From: Anadara kagoshimensis
Lineage: Eukaryota > Mollusca > Bivalvia > Arcoida > Arcidae
Assembly: GCA_021292105.1 (NCBI GenBank)
Contig: CM037869.1
Coordinates: 34,132,335-34,196,334, forward strand
Length of the DNA stretch: 64,000 nucleotides
Direction of reading: 5' to 3'
A program made the translations under genes and the position numbers. The notes below the pieces were generated by a model that saw only the letters and a list, made by a program, of their open reading frames with translations, ran no database searches and had not been told where the DNA came from. Each line of letters opens with the position of its first letter. Positions within the stretch are counted from its first letter, which is position 1. Shown here piece by piece: positions 23,982 through 34,780 of the stretch.

Positions 23982-24201
23982 CATTGTTAATGTTTACGTG
24001 ACAACATAAGTATCCATGGATAAAGTTTGATTATCTGTGTGACTAACACATAATGTCACATATATATTGTTAAAACCTAAGTGGACCACATTAAAAATTT
24101 CATAAATGCAAATACATGTGTATGATATTGATGTTATGGTGTTTTCTGTAAAAGTTTTTTTTTTAAATTGCCCCATCTGAAAAATCCTAGAATAAACTCT
24201 G

Positions 24202-24573
24202 CAGAGATTCATCAAGGGCCTATTTTGGGCCGAAATTCGGTCCCATTCCCAATAGGAAAATGGTAAATTTTTCCCCAAAATTAGCTGAAGAAAATTCCCA
24301 ATTAGAAAATTGTGTTGTTTTTAAACGAAAACGAAAGTTAATTTTGTGAATCCCTCCAATCAGCAAAATCAAGAATAGGATTCTAGATTATTTTAAAACA
24401 ACATCTGAAAAGCAAGATGAAAATACTGCTTCTACATCAAAGGCTTCTGAGGTTGTGAGTAAACCAACTTCTGATATGATGTTGAAGTTTTCCCAAAATG
24501 AGCAGAAAGTTGATAGTTTTTCCCAATCTTTAGTTTAGAGCCAATTTTCTAAAAAGACCCAGATAAATCCCTG
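24202..24573 (-). mobile_element. hAT-like non-autonomous element with coding remnant
   Basis: The ends are CAGAGATTCATCAAGGGCC and CCAGATAAATCCCTG (inverse of CAGGGATTTAT). Words such as 'gggccgaaattcggtcccat' and 'cccaataggaaaatgg' recur in inverse form at 26,672-27,009. The middle (24,385-24,540) translates in the plus direction to a serine/threonine-rich stretch with ILDYFKTTSEKQDENTASTS, which resembles the N-terminal part of hAT-type proteins (KRxxxxDxFF-like) but is only a fragment. Confidence 0.55.
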
Positions 24574-25508
24574 CACTGTAACATAGTGACATAATTTGAC
24601 ATATATACAGGGATTGTAGATCTATAGCACGACATCTGAGTTACAAGTAGTAGACAAACTCACTGACACCAAAGGCTTCACTGACAACCAAAGTCCAAAA
24701 ATATTTAAATTAGAATGAAAGTAACCAGCAAGTTTAAAAACTTTTGAGAGAAAAATATCCCCGTCCCCAACATTGCAGAGTTGTTATTTTTAAGATTTGA
24801 CCTTGTGACCTTGAACCTTGACCTAAGCACCTACGGTAAATTTAGTATGATAAACATTTTGTTAATTCTGATTTTGGTTCAGATTATTTGCACCAAGTTT
24901 GTTTAAAATTCATCCATTAGCATGGAAAATATGGTATGGATAGGATATTGGGTTGTACAGCCAGACAGACAGATGGACAGGGTGATTCCCATATACATCA
25001 CACTCACCCCGTAAACTTAGTTTGCTGGGGTATAATAATATAAATATAGGTGATTTTAACTGTCTTTAGGTTAGGCTTCTATTGACATTCCAAAATATAT
25101 ATATTATATACATGTATATATGTGTACTGTATAATATAGCAAGTACACAAGAACATGAGTTGTGACATGTGTGTGCTTTATCATATCTGTTTTAATAGAT
25201 TCCAACACTGTTACTCTTTAGCTCAGCATGTATTCACAACTTATGTGACACTAAGAATGCGAAATATAGATGAAATTATCTATATCTAAAATCAAATATT
25301 ATAGAGTATTATTGACCTAATATCGGATATATGTTGTCGGCCAATTCCATTTTGGACAAGAGAAAAAAGTTATATAAGAAATAGAAAAACTCATCAGTTG
25401 TGTATGTGAACCATCTGCCTTTTTTTATTTGGGTAACAATGACAAGTTGACAACCATCCAGATTGACAACTCTGCATGTTTAGACCACGACCCCATAAAT
25501 ACTGATGA
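24574..25508. other. Non-coding, one dispersed repeat
   Basis: At 24,770-25,035 a dispersed repeat holds 'gaccttgtgaccttgaacct', 'attcatccattagcatgg', 'cagccagacagacagatgg' and 'acagggtgattccc'. A second copy lies at 40,485-40,680. The remainder is AT-rich with no gene. Confidence 0.5.
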
Positions 25509-25759
25509 TTAAATATCACATTTATGAAGACAATAAATGATGATGTCTTTGCAATCATTGCACTGTATTTCAGAAGTTGTTAAAATACAGAAATCTGCAA
25601 CTGAATAACATGAATAAAGTACATCGAGAGCAACTGGGAACAGAAAAATTATTACAGGACAATTCAGGACAGAAAACCATTGTCCAAGAACAGAACAACT
25701 AAGAACATGGCACCAAAGAAGACAGAAGAACAGATCAATCAAAAATAGTCCTGACAATT

Positions 25760-26410
25760 CAGGACATAGCAACCAAGAACAGAACAACAAAAAACAGAGT
25801 AACAAAAACAGGGCAACCAAGAACAGGACAACTAAGAACAGCACAATAAAGAACAGGACAACCGAAAACAGGGCAACCGAAAACAGAGCAATCAAGGACA
25901 GAGCCACCACAGACAGGGCAATCAAGGGAAGAGCAGCCAAGAACAGGGCAATCCAAAACAGAGCCACCAAGGACAGAGCCACCACAGACAGGGCAATCAA
26001 GGGAAGAGCAGCCAAGAACAGGGCAATCCAAAACAGAGCCACCAAGGACAGAGCCACCACAGACAGGGCAATCAAGGGAAGAGCAGCCAAGAACAGGACA
26101 ATCCAAAACAGAGCCACCACAGACAGGGCAATCAAGGGAAGAGCAGCCAAGAACAGGGCAATCCAAAACAGAGCCACCAAGGACAGAGCCACCACAGACA
26201 GGGCAATTAAGGGAAGAGCAGCCAAGAACAGGGCAACCCAAAACAGAGCAACCAAGGACAGAGCCACCACGGACAGGGCAATCAATGGAAGAGCAGCCAA
26301 GAACAGGGCAACCCAAAACAGAGCAACCAAGGACAGAGCCACCACAGACAGGGCAATCAAGGGAAGAGCAGCCAAGAACAGGGCAATAAGAACAGAGTGA
26401 CCATAAACAA
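25760..26410. repeat. 75-bp minisatellite built from 15-bp subunits, open in two minus frames
   Basis: The 75-bp unit is 'gggaagagcagccaagaaca', 'gggcaatccaaaacagagcc', 'accaaggacagagccaccac', 'agacagggcaatcaa', present about six times (one copy lacks 15 bp). The subunit is roughly 'aacagggcaaccaag'. Because 75 is a multiple of 3, two minus-strand frames stay open: 25,509-26,459 (316 codons, repeats rich in V, A, L, I) and 25,759-26,451 (230 codons, repeats rich in C, G, P, S). No start context, homology or intron signal supports either as a gene. Confidence 0.8.
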
Positions 26411-26671
26411 GAACAAAACAGCCAAAACCTGGGCAACCCAATCCATTGCAATCAAGCACAGGGCAAACAATAAATGGGCACCAGCGAAGAACAGGGTAAC
26501 TCTAAGTCTGACCCATAACCAACATCAACTAAATCCACCCCCATACAAGCTAACACTAACATAATTCAGATTTCAAAGAATGTCCAAAAATAAACTACCG
26601 GTACATATTGAGGAAGGTGTTTAAATTCACTTCTGTACATGTCAGTTTTAATCTGTAATTTATCACTTCCT
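26411..26671. other. Short non-coding spacer
   Basis: The first 80 bases are decaying minisatellite (agggcaaacaataaatggg); then plain AT-rich sequence up to the hAT-like element. Confidence 0.4.
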
Positions 26672-27009
26672 CAGTGATTTATCAGAGTCTTTTGGGAAAA
26701 GGCCCTAAATTAAAAATTGGGAAAAACTATCAACTATTTGCTCATTTTGGGAAAACTTCAACATCATTTTTGATGCCATTAATGATAAATCTAATGCTGA
26801 AGGTGTCCAGCAATGTCCTGGACACCAAAATTAGCAACAAATTTTACAAAGTCTTCAAAATTACACAAAATTTACTTTGATTTTCATTTAAAAACAACAC
26901 AATTTTCTAATTGGGAATTTTCTCAGCTGATTTTGAGAAAAAATCAACGTTTTTACCATTGGGAATGGGGCCGAATTTCGGCCCTAAATAGGCTCTTTAT
27001 AAATCCCTG
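26672..27009 (+). mobile_element. hAT-like non-autonomous element
   Basis: The ends are CAGTGATTTATCAGAG and CTCTTTATAAATCCCTG, inverse complements over about 11 bases. The interior phrases 'cttttgggaaaaggccct', 'ccattgggaatggggccg' and 'aatttcggccctaaataggc' are shared with 24,202-24,573 (inverse) and in part with 55,790-55,990 and 61,663-62,072. Confidence 0.6.
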
Positions 27010-27110
27010 CTTCCTGGAGTGTGGTAGGAGTGTGACAGAAGTTTGGTAGGATGGACGGATAAAATCTATAACTTTACACCTGATTAAATTAAATTACATG
27101 TAACATTTTA

Positions 27111-28064
27111 CTGTAAACAAACTTTTATTTGCATGTAATTAACTTAAAATGCATCTCAAGAGTACAAAAATCGAAAAAATCACAAAAGTTAATTGTCACT
27201 CACTTATTTTTGACAACAGTATTTTCTACCGGTATACGAAAGATTTAGCTATAGTCCATATCACAAAAGTTAATCGTCACAGTCAGGGGTTGAAAATTCT
27301 TCAAGCCCGAAGCCCGGGACTAGAAATTTGGCAAGCAGGACTTTGCAAAAATTTTACTGAAGAGCCCGTCGGGCTTAAACACTCAGAAGACCAATGAATT
27401 TTATTATCGACTGTCGCTTGGTGTGTTGAAAAACCATCCGTAGTCACGTCGCCCTGTTGTTGTTTACATTCATTCTTGATCATTACAGCGCTTGTAAGAA
27501 ATGCTAGTCATTAGGTAGACAACTTAAGCGTTCTGCTGATAAAGAAAAATCTAGATAGTTATTGCACTTGTAATCGCTACCAATGTTCAGTCTTGTCCGA
27601 TGATGTAGCTGTTTAATTTAAATTTCACACCAACAAGCAGGCTACAGTGGCAAGAAAAGAAACTCACATGGAAATAAAGACACAAAATGCGATCGGAGAA
27701 GTGTGTCCGATTGTTTCAACAGCGGTCACGTGGGTTGTAAATACTGCCAAAAATACCATTTAACTGCATGCCGATAGAAATAAAACATATTGATTTCTGG
27801 TTTTCTGCTTCGATTTTCTCGTTAACCAAACTCTGGACTTGATAAAAAAAATGCGGGCTTTTGATTTTCTTTGTCAAAAAGTCCGGGGCTTTACCTCATC
27901 TGAAAAAATTTTCAACCCCTGCACACTTATTTTTGACAAGAGTATTTTCTACTGGTATACGAAATATTTAGCTATAGTCCATATCACAAAAGTTAGTAGT
28001 AGCATCATGGTTTTGTAAAGAGAATGGCGAAAGTTAATTTCCGCCAATAATAGTTGGTTTACAG
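27111..28064. mobile_element. CTGTAAAC MITE split by a hAT-like insertion
   Basis: The outer ends are CTGTAAACAAACTTTTATTT and AATAGTTGGTTTACAG with TA directly outside each (27,109-27,110 and 28,065-28,066). An internal 90-bp word (tcacaaaagttaatcgtcac, tttgacaacagtattttcta) is duplicated on both sides of a 638-bp insertion at 27,284-27,921. 'gcgaaagttaa' near the right end is a family word also seen at 39,847-40,063. Confidence 0.6.
27284..27921. mobile_element. 638-bp hAT-like element, CAGGGGTTGAAAATT ends
   Basis: It starts CAGGGGTTGAAAATTCTTCA and ends AAAATTTTCAACCCCTG, a near-perfect inverted pair of about 17 bases. Flanks are CACAGT (left) and CACACT (right), a possible imperfect target duplication. 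Subterminal 'agcccgaagcccgggac' and 'aagtccggggctt' also mirror each other. No transposase frame is present, so it is non-autonomous. Confidence 0.7.
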
Positions 28065-28670
28065 TATACAGTACAGACCTGTCAAAAGTTTAACAATGCG
28101 CTGGCGAAATGGAGCCGGACTTGGTTGCCATATGGTCGAGATATGGAAACCAAGTAGCTGAAAAGCTGCCTAAAAGATAAAGCTTACAAAGGCCTGGTAT
28201 GGGTTTCCTATATGGTACTTATTCGTTTCTTTCATGTTAAACTTTCATCAGGCCTGTACATACATGTTACACATGTCATACATCTCTGTATCGTGTCTAG
28301 ATTCAACAAAAGGGGAAAACCTAAAAATCCATACAAATATAAAATGATAGTAGGCATTGCCTGTGATGGGCAAAGCTTCATAACTATCAAGTTTGATTTA
28401 CCATGCTTTATGGCATATCACTGAAACATGATCATTGAAGTAATGAGAGGTCTTAGAAATGACGTCATCTGTCAATTTTTATGATAAAAAATGAAAAAAA
28501 AGAGAACCAAAAGATATAAATATATTAAAGAAGATAAAAAACAAAACCATGTCAACCAATATTTTCTATTTATAGATCAAAATCTATTAATTTCCAGTTG
28601 GTTTTATTTTAAGCAAATACAATTTGATGTTTACCAATCCGTCACTGTCAGTGACAAAAAATAGAAAATA
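28065..28670. other. Non-coding stretch
   Basis: 'cttggttgccatatggtcga' and 'gatatggaaaccaag' (28,117-28,155) form a short stem around 'tatggtcgagata'. An open frame of 70 residues (28,212-28,424) has no recognisable family. Confidence 0.35.
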
Positions 28671-30011
28671 ACAAGACTCAATGGGCTTGAAACGCTCACC
28701 TGGCAAATATCTGGTTAAAATGCTATAATTCCATTGGGCCTGAAAGGCTCACCTGGCAAATTTCTGGTTAAAATGCTAATGCTAAAATTCCATTAAACAG
28801 TTTCAGTGATACTAAAAACAGTAACTGTTGACAAGCATTGCATATTAATTCATCACATATTATTTTTAAATTTTGACACTTTACGTTATGAACATACGGA
28901 CGGAAGGCCAACATCTTACATGTACCATAAAACATCCTTTCTCTAAAAGTTTCTAGAAGTGGCGTGGAGAGGAATGGAGTAATGGAGTTTTATGGCCCAG
29001 TCAAAAATTAAGACAGTCGATTTGGGCATGGTAGAGAAAATCTCAGATTTGAGTAGAATTGAGTAATGGTATTTAACGTCCCAGTTAAGAATATTTCACT
29101 TAAATCATGATGTCGCCAGCTATAGGTGAAGGAGCAAAAATATTGCCTGTGTGTTGTGCTGATGGCATTATATAGCAGGCTTCTGTATCATGCCATGCCT
29201 ACCATGACACTGGATCTCGTTATTTAAGTTCCTATCTAAAAGAACTGGGACTTTTTTGTAATTCCTAGTTCTTGGCAAAAGAACAGTCACTACCCACTTT
29301 TAAGTCTTGGGTCAGACCTGTCGCGAGATCGAAACCACAACCTCCCACTTACGGAGCAAGCACTCTACCAACTGAGCTACCAAAGTGGTTTCTAGACATG
29401 GAGTGGAGAGGAGTGGAGTGTTGAAGTTTTATGCCCAAGTCAAGAATCTTTCACTTATATCAAGACAGTCAGTTTAAGGATGGTGGAGGAAATTTCAGAC
29501 TTGGGAATTAAGCCTCATTGAAATTCATTAGTTTGGAAAGGTTCAGGGCTGCCTCTTAATCTTTTTTGAATGAGACCAAGGCCCTTGAGCTTGTGAAAAT
29601 TATAGGTCAATAGGTCAAAATTGTGAAGACGAAAAATACCATTATTGTTACAAAACTCTTAAATAAATAGATGAAAACATGTTCAATGAACCTTTAATTT
29701 CTCACATGTGTTAATTCTATTTCTTTTCTATTTGATTTTTGACATGAATTTTTATATATTTTACCATTTTTAGAGTCACTTTTCTGTTTGATTTTAAATT
29801 GTGAAATCCAACTTGGTGTTTGTGATAAAAACATAAGATTTTTAATAGTAAATGCCAATGGGACTCAATATTGACCATAAATATGGACCAATGAGAGCCG
29901 TAAGTTAAAAAATAATTGTTGACAAAGTATACGTTGACACATGCATGCACAGTGAGAGTGATACAAACACTGCACTATGCAAGTTGGGCTTTTAGCCAGG
30001 TGAGTTAAACA
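28671..30011 (+). mobile_element. Element related to the palindrome-capped family, divergent type
   Basis: The left end AACAAGACTCAATGGGCTTG is followed by AAACGCTCACCTGGC, with a second left-end copy at 28,731 (ccattgggcctgaaaggctc). The right end is 'gttgggcttttagccagg' then TGAGTTAAAC at 29,984-30,009. CTCACCTGGC and GCCAGGTGAG are inverse, as in the families at 6,455 and 48,604, but the ends differ in sequence and there is no 145-bp core. A SINE (29,060-29,389) is inserted inside. Confidence 0.5.
29060..29389 (-). repeat. tRNA-derived SINE, minus strand
   Basis: On the minus strand: A box TAGCTCAGTTGGTAGAGTG (29,365-29,383), B-box region 'gtggtttcgatctcgcgac', then 'aggtctgacccaagactt', 'gataacgagatccagtgtc' and 'ctatagctggcgacatca'. 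Same family as 22,391-22,716. Duplicated tail pieces (gtggagaggaatggagtaat and gtggagaggagtggagtg) lie on both sides at 28,965 and 29,403. Confidence 0.75.
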
Positions 30012-30059
30012 AAAACCAGTAAAGGCTGTTTAAGCAACAAATAAAATTCTAAAAGTCCT

Positions 30060-30262
30060 AGGCAAATATGGCTTTGACGTTAGAAAAACAAAAAGTTCAA
30101 GGCAAATATGACACTGGTGTTGAAAAACAAAAAGTTAAAGGCAAATATGGCATTGACATTAGAAAAAACAAAAAGTTCAAGGCAAATATGACACTGGTGT
30201 TGAAAAACAAAAACTTAAAGGCAAATATGGCTTTGACGTTGAAAAACAAAACAATGTCACAA
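30060..30262 (+). repeat. 39-bp minisatellite, five units
   Basis: Units alternate between 'ggcaaatatggctttgacgt' and 'ggcaaatatgacactggtgt', each followed by 'tgaaaaacaaaaagttaaa' or close variants, giving a 78-bp dimer. A 72-residue lysine-rich open frame (30,068-30,286) is a by-product. Confidence 0.7.
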
Positions 30263-30529
30263 GATATTTTCTACTTAAAGATTTAAATCTATTATTTTTC
30301 ATCCCGGTATGTAAACATACAGCTACAGGGTTATAATATTGGAGAAGGAAAAAAATATTATTGATATATTTGTGTTTACTGATAAGTGACCAAAAACAAC
30401 AAGATGAAAAAATGTCTTTTTTCTAATAATAGATAAATAGTAAAACCTATCAACTTCTATATAAGCTTTTATTACTAGTAATGATATATAATGATTATAC
30501 ATGTGTTTTGATGTTTACTGGTATGTGTG

Positions 30530-30533
30530 GCAA

Positions 30534-30589
<56 letters not shown>

Positions 30590-30705
30590 ACATCATATTT
30601 TCAAAAGATGAAAAATATCAATAATAAATAAATAAATAAATAAATAAATAATAAATAAATAAATAAATAAATAAATAATAATAAATAAATAATTAATAAA
30701 TAAAT
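30530..30705. repeat. (AAAT)n microsatellite
   Basis: 'aaataaataaataaataaat' runs at 30,533-30,588 and, after 'acatcatattttcaaaagatg', again at 30,620-30,705 with a few phase shifts. The flank 'catcatattttcaaaagatg' is itself repeated after the second run (30,709-30,730). Confidence 0.9.
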
Positions 30706-31650
30706 TACATATCATATTTTTCAAAGATGAAAGACGAATCATAGTCAATCAATATTTTCTTATCATATGAGATGAAAAACAAAAACCGTCAGCGGACATT
30801 TTCTAATTAGTATTTCTATAAATAAATGTCTATGACCGCTAATCTCTTTGTAGTTTAATACCCAAATTAATCTGTCAGACATAACTCTACAAGGACGACA
30901 ACGAGGACGGCGAGGACGTGTACACTCTCCTGTAATCAGGATAATGACACGACAAACTCACTATTGTAACTCTAAAGTCAATGGCTTTTAGCCGATTATC
31001 TAATATATTCTAAACCAACAGGGAAAGCTCGGCTTAACAACTCAAATATCCCTGATTATAAACAGTCGTGTTACAACCCTACTAATCTCCCTAATAATCA
31101 CCTCAATGGTCATTCCAATGGTCATTTTATTATCTCTTAAACAGTTCAAAGGTCAGTAAATTCCTGGTTTTATAGTCACACTGATTTACCATTGACAAAA
31201 TGTGTCAGTTTCATACACAACTTTACTGTGATTAGTTTTTTCTGTTAGGATGTGATTACTTAAGTCTGAATGGTCAAATGATCACTAGGTTTCTGTGGAT
31301 ACTTTTATCTTTCTTTTTTATTACATTTTTTCCTTTTTTGTTTGGGGGTGGGGTGGACAGTCTAATATATTACAGTTGCTGTCTAGACATGTCTTTTATT
31401 GGAGTCATTTTTTATCTGTTGTTTCAATCACTCTTGCACAATAGTATGTCCTTTTTCGTCTTTGGGCAGTCTGATATACCAGTATTTCAGTTACTGCCAA
31501 GGTTGCTAAATGTATTTTATTGCAGTTATATTGTCTTTTTTATTTTCATGTTTTGATCAGTTTGAGACTGCAATTTTTGTAGTGAGTGAGGATTTTCATT
31601 TTTGCTTTTTTTCCGAGGGGGGTGACAACAGATTAATTAATTTATTAATT
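30706..31650. other. Non-coding stretch
   Basis: No gene is called. A plus-strand open frame of 92 residues (31,278-31,556) is very rich in F, L and S, as expected of T-rich DNA, and has no recognised family. A short 'ggacgacaacgaggacggcg' run lies at 30,893. Confidence 0.4.
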
Positions 31651-31917
31651 GATTGAATGGGGGTTAAATGTCCCAGTCAAATATATCTCGCTTATATCAA
31701 GACTATAGGTCAATGTGGCAGGGAAGGTTCATTAATGTTTTTAAGGTCTCTTCTGAAGGACCCAGTGACTGTCATTTCTAAATATTGAATACTTGGCCAA
31801 AAAACAGTCACTACCTTTTTTCAAGTCATGGTCAGATCTGTGGGGGTTTGAACCCACGACTTCCCACATACAAAGCGAGCACTCTACTGACTAAAGTCCT
31901 GTAGTGGTCATCGGGGT
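31651..31917 (-). repeat. tRNA-derived SINE, minus strand, worn
   Basis: On the minus strand: 'ccactacaggactttagtca' and 'gtagagtgctcgctttg' (A-box region), B box 'cgtgggttcaaaccccc', then 'cagatctgaccatgactt'. The tail 'aaatgtcccagtcaaatata' (plus strand) matches the family. Confidence 0.65.
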
Positions 31918-32032
31918 GAAGAAATGCCGTGGTTAGTATGACCTACTATTAGCCATTGCTGTTTAGGTTTCTGTTTGTTTATGTTACTTAACAAACCACC
32001 ACCTGATTTTTGAGGCAATGGTAGACTAATCA

Positions 32033-32382
32033 GTAATGGATAAGACATCAGTCTACAAATCCAGGGTCTCTCACCGCTGTGAGTTCGAGTCCCACTCAAA
32101 CCACATGTGGGAAAGTGAATTTTCCTTGCCGTTGGCCTTTACTGGTTCACCTGGTATCAGTATAATGTGACTGGGGTAGTGATACGCTTGTCTGTGATGT
32201 ACTGACTCTGTGAGCTAGCACGTTAAAGTCGCCACGACTGCATGCTAGTACAAGGCAGACCATACAACACACTCACACTACACTTGTTCATTGATTAGAT
32301 GATTAATAAAATAATTCTTGTCATGAATAGCTGAAAAAATGCTGATACGCTGTTAAACAGCATTCAACCAACCAACCACCTG
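32033..32382 (+). repeat. tRNA-derived SINE of a second family
   Basis: The head has 'ggtagactaatcagtaatgg' and B box GAGTTCGAGTCCCAC (32,083-32,097). The body 'cacgttaaagtcgccacgac' and 'tgctagtacaaggcagacc' leads to a tail 'gttaaacagcattcaacc' followed by aaccaaccaacc. The body differs from the 22,391 family, so this is a separate SINE lineage. Confidence 0.7.
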
Positions 32383-32750
32383 ATTGAGTGATAGGTCACT
32401 TTGTAATGTACAGATTTCTAATCTTTTCAAAATGTCATCAAACATCATACAGGGTGCAGTGCAATTAATCTATGACATGACCATGTCCAGACTATATAAA
32501 ATCATTGTTACCATAGCAACATATTTTTATGGTCACTTATTAACAACATTATGTATATTTACACAAAATCTTGTCTTATCATAACCAGGGTCAACGATCT
32601 GATCATCATAATTATAACTTAAATGTACCCTAAACCCTATACAACTAATAGGTTGGGTGACACAAGTGGAGATATGGACTTGGTGGTTTGGGGTGTCATG
32701 GGTGAGGGCTAAAGCTGTTTTATGACTACATGTAGTCAAAATTATTGCAT
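32383..32750. other. Non-coding stretch
   Basis: No feature recognised. Short open frames here (66 and 92 residues) look random. Confidence 0.35.
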
Positions 32751-32754
32751 TTAC

Positions 32755-32935
32755 ATTAAGGTGTTCAGTTCTGGGATGGTGGAGAAAACCAGGGCACTCT
32801 GAGAGCACCACCTATGTACCTGATATTTTTTCTCACAGTAGGACGTCACTTCCCAGAGTAGAGGATTAAACCTAGATGTGAGAGGTCCTGTGGTCCATAG
32901 ATTTATGCTCCACTCAGCCAGACCCCTCTGTTGTT
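32755..32935 (-). repeat. Worn SINE copy, minus strand
   Basis: It carries the 'gttttctccaccatcccaga' body and a damaged head (ggtttaatcctctactctgg, minus strand) of the family seen at 3,843 and 4,255. Confidence 0.45.
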
Positions 32936-33109
32936 CAGACTGGATAAATTACTCAAAGCATGTACAAACTTGAACATCACATGAACTTGTGATTAGATTA
33001 ACCCTCCTGGTAATAAAAGATTGTATGACTAGTTGCAACATTACCGATACCAAATAAAAGGACATACTTTTGAGTATCTAAACTAGCCAAAGACACATGG
33101 TGTGTTAGT

Positions 33110-33255
33110 GACAAGCAATCAAAGTTCAGCAAGCGAAAACTGACAAACTTTCTCACACTGGAACTTGTTCCTAGTTGGATTTCAACCTAGGTGGTGAGAT
33201 CTTCTGTGATCTGTTAAGCATGTACTTTATTAGCCTTTAGACCACTTGTCTGGAA
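33110..33255 (-). repeat. Worn SINE copy, minus strand
   Basis: 'aactgacaaactttctcaca' and 'tggatttcaacctaggtgg' match 4,405-4,470 and 45,117-45,190; the minus-strand B-box-like word is 'aggttgaaatccaac'. Confidence 0.45.
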
Positions 33256-33290
33256 CCAGTCTACATGACTCCAACTGAATATGCTTGTGT

Positions 33291-33439
33291 CAGGGCTTAA
33301 TTATTTTGAGTTAGGGGCCCAGTTCATTCAGAAAAGAAGTTATAATAGTAATAAATAGGTAAAATGTGTAAAAAATTAGGGACCCAGACTGATTTTTAGG
33401 AGCCATTAGCTACTGGGTCCCTGCTAATTTTCATCCCTG
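33291..33439. mobile_element. Short hAT-like element with CAGGG ends
   Basis: It starts CAGGGCTTAATTATTTTGAG and ends CTAATTTTCATCCCTG. The inside holds 'ttaggggcccagttcatt' and 'ttagggacccagactgat' as internal near repeats. The length of 149 bp and the CAGGG...CCCTG ends suggest a non-autonomous hAT relic. Confidence 0.5.
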
Positions 33440-34190
33440 AGCATATTGTTTTATCAACTTTTATATCACATTAACAATTTTTCAACATTTCATAATGAGC
33501 CTTAAACATTGTTTTCTTTAAGAATACATAATGCTAAATTTAATATTATTTATATTTGATGTATAACCATAAATCTAAAACACACGTTTACAATGATAGA
33601 TGTCATTAACCAGTGCACGTTTTCATTGGAATTTATTTCATTTATGTGCTATTTGAAGTTTAAAGAATTTAACAGCAAAAATGTGGTAATTTGAACTGAA
33701 CAATTTTAAACAAAATAAGCCTGATCCCACAAATACCACTTTTACCTCAAATATTCTTGCATTGATGATCACTCTAACAGATAGAAATACTTTTCTAATA
33801 CCTCGGACAGAAAAACCAAGCGACCACACTGGTGCTAGATTTTTCTGTCTTGTCCAGTTTGTCTGGTTCTGCCTTATGCATCAATTGACACATCAGGATG
33901 ACGTATCAGATCATTGAGCTTGACTTCATCAAAACAAACGGTTTCTTTACTTATTTTTCAAATATGGGTTTTTATTGTTTCTTGTCAAAATATTTTATTG
34001 TCAGAGTTGTTTTATATTTGCATTGAATATAAATCGTTGATATCTTTAAAGTTTGAAGAGTAGTCCATGGGATTATTTTCAATGGGCGGATTTGTACAAT
34101 GCATAAAGTGCCGAAAAGGATGCAAGAAGTCCCATGAGGGTACGTGTTTTGTTTTGTATGTATCACAGCCATGAACAATTTAATGGTACG
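33440..34190. other. Non-coding stretch
   Basis: AT-rich sequence; open frames of 63-68 residues on the minus strand show no family resemblance. Nothing else is seen. Confidence 0.35.
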
Positions 34191-34194
34191 AGAA

Positions 34195-34363
34195 ATAGAA
34201 TCTTATCATCAGTTTGTGACCGATACCAGTTGATCTCAGTCTTGGGTGATGTGATGTAACATATCACAATCTCGGAACAGCCTCGATTGGGATATATGTT
34301 ACATCACATCACCCTCCACTGAGATCAGCCGGTATCCATCACAAACAGGTGACAGATTCTATT
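34195..34363. repeat. Long palindrome (about 75-bp arms, 12-base loop)
   Basis: The left arm (34,195-34,271) holds 'gtttgtgaccgataccagtt', 'gatctcagtcttgggtgatg', 'tgatgtaacatatcacaatc'. The right arm (34,284-34,363) is its inverse complement with scattered mismatches. The centre is 'tcggaacagcct'. It can form a cruciform or, if transcribed, a long hairpin RNA. No gene overlaps it. It may be a fold-back transposon remnant. Confidence 0.75.
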
Positions 34364-34780
34364 AGTCTAGCATAGTATACCATTGGGTTTGTGATGAAAA
34401 TGGTGGCAGACTCAGAAAGCAGGGGGGTGTCAGGGTTCGTGGTGGTCAGAAACCCCCCCTTTATTTCTGTCCATGCTATAATAATATGTATGTGTATATC
34501 ACTTGCTCAGATTCTAGGATTTTAAGTTCAAAAATTTTTTTTGGGGAGCATGCCTCAGGAACCCCCTAGCTCATCTTTCATAAAAATGGAAAGATGGACC
34601 CCTCCCCTTTCAAAGATTTCTGTGTCCACCTGTGTGAAGGAAAGGGCAAACATTGTATGACATTATTGGTATTAAGTTTATACATGCAAACAGTCAATGT
34701 AAAGTTTATATTATTTTTTACTTTTATAACTACAGACAAATGAAACATATTAATTTATTATTCCTTCTGACAATCTGGAG
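34364..34780. other. Non-coding stretch
   Basis: A poly-C/poly-T tract (aaccccccctttatttctg, 34,450) and 'tttttttggggagcatgcct' stand out; no element ends are seen. Confidence 0.35.

Larger units (their letters stand above)
22920..24075. repeat. About 190-bp tandem repeat split by two insertions
   Basis: Three units share 'acatggggccattgatccct', 'tattttgccaaatggctgat', 'tgttaatgtttacgtgacaa' and 'cataatgtcacatatatata'. The first runs from 22,920. After 23,130 a 456-base insertion intervenes, the second unit starts near 23,592, and the third is split at 23,809 by a 172-base MITE and resumes at 23,982. Removing both insertions restores a continuous tandem array. Confidence 0.75.

Noticed and set aside
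25759..26451. A 230-codon cysteine-rich open frame that looks like a secreted repeat protein
   Set aside because: It exists only because a 75-bp repeat keeps two frames open; no start context, signal peptide or splice support, and the other frame is just as open.
31278..31556. A 92-residue hydrophobic frame, possibly a small membrane protein
   Set aside because: Composition is what T-rich DNA gives; no signal for transcription or a conserved motif.
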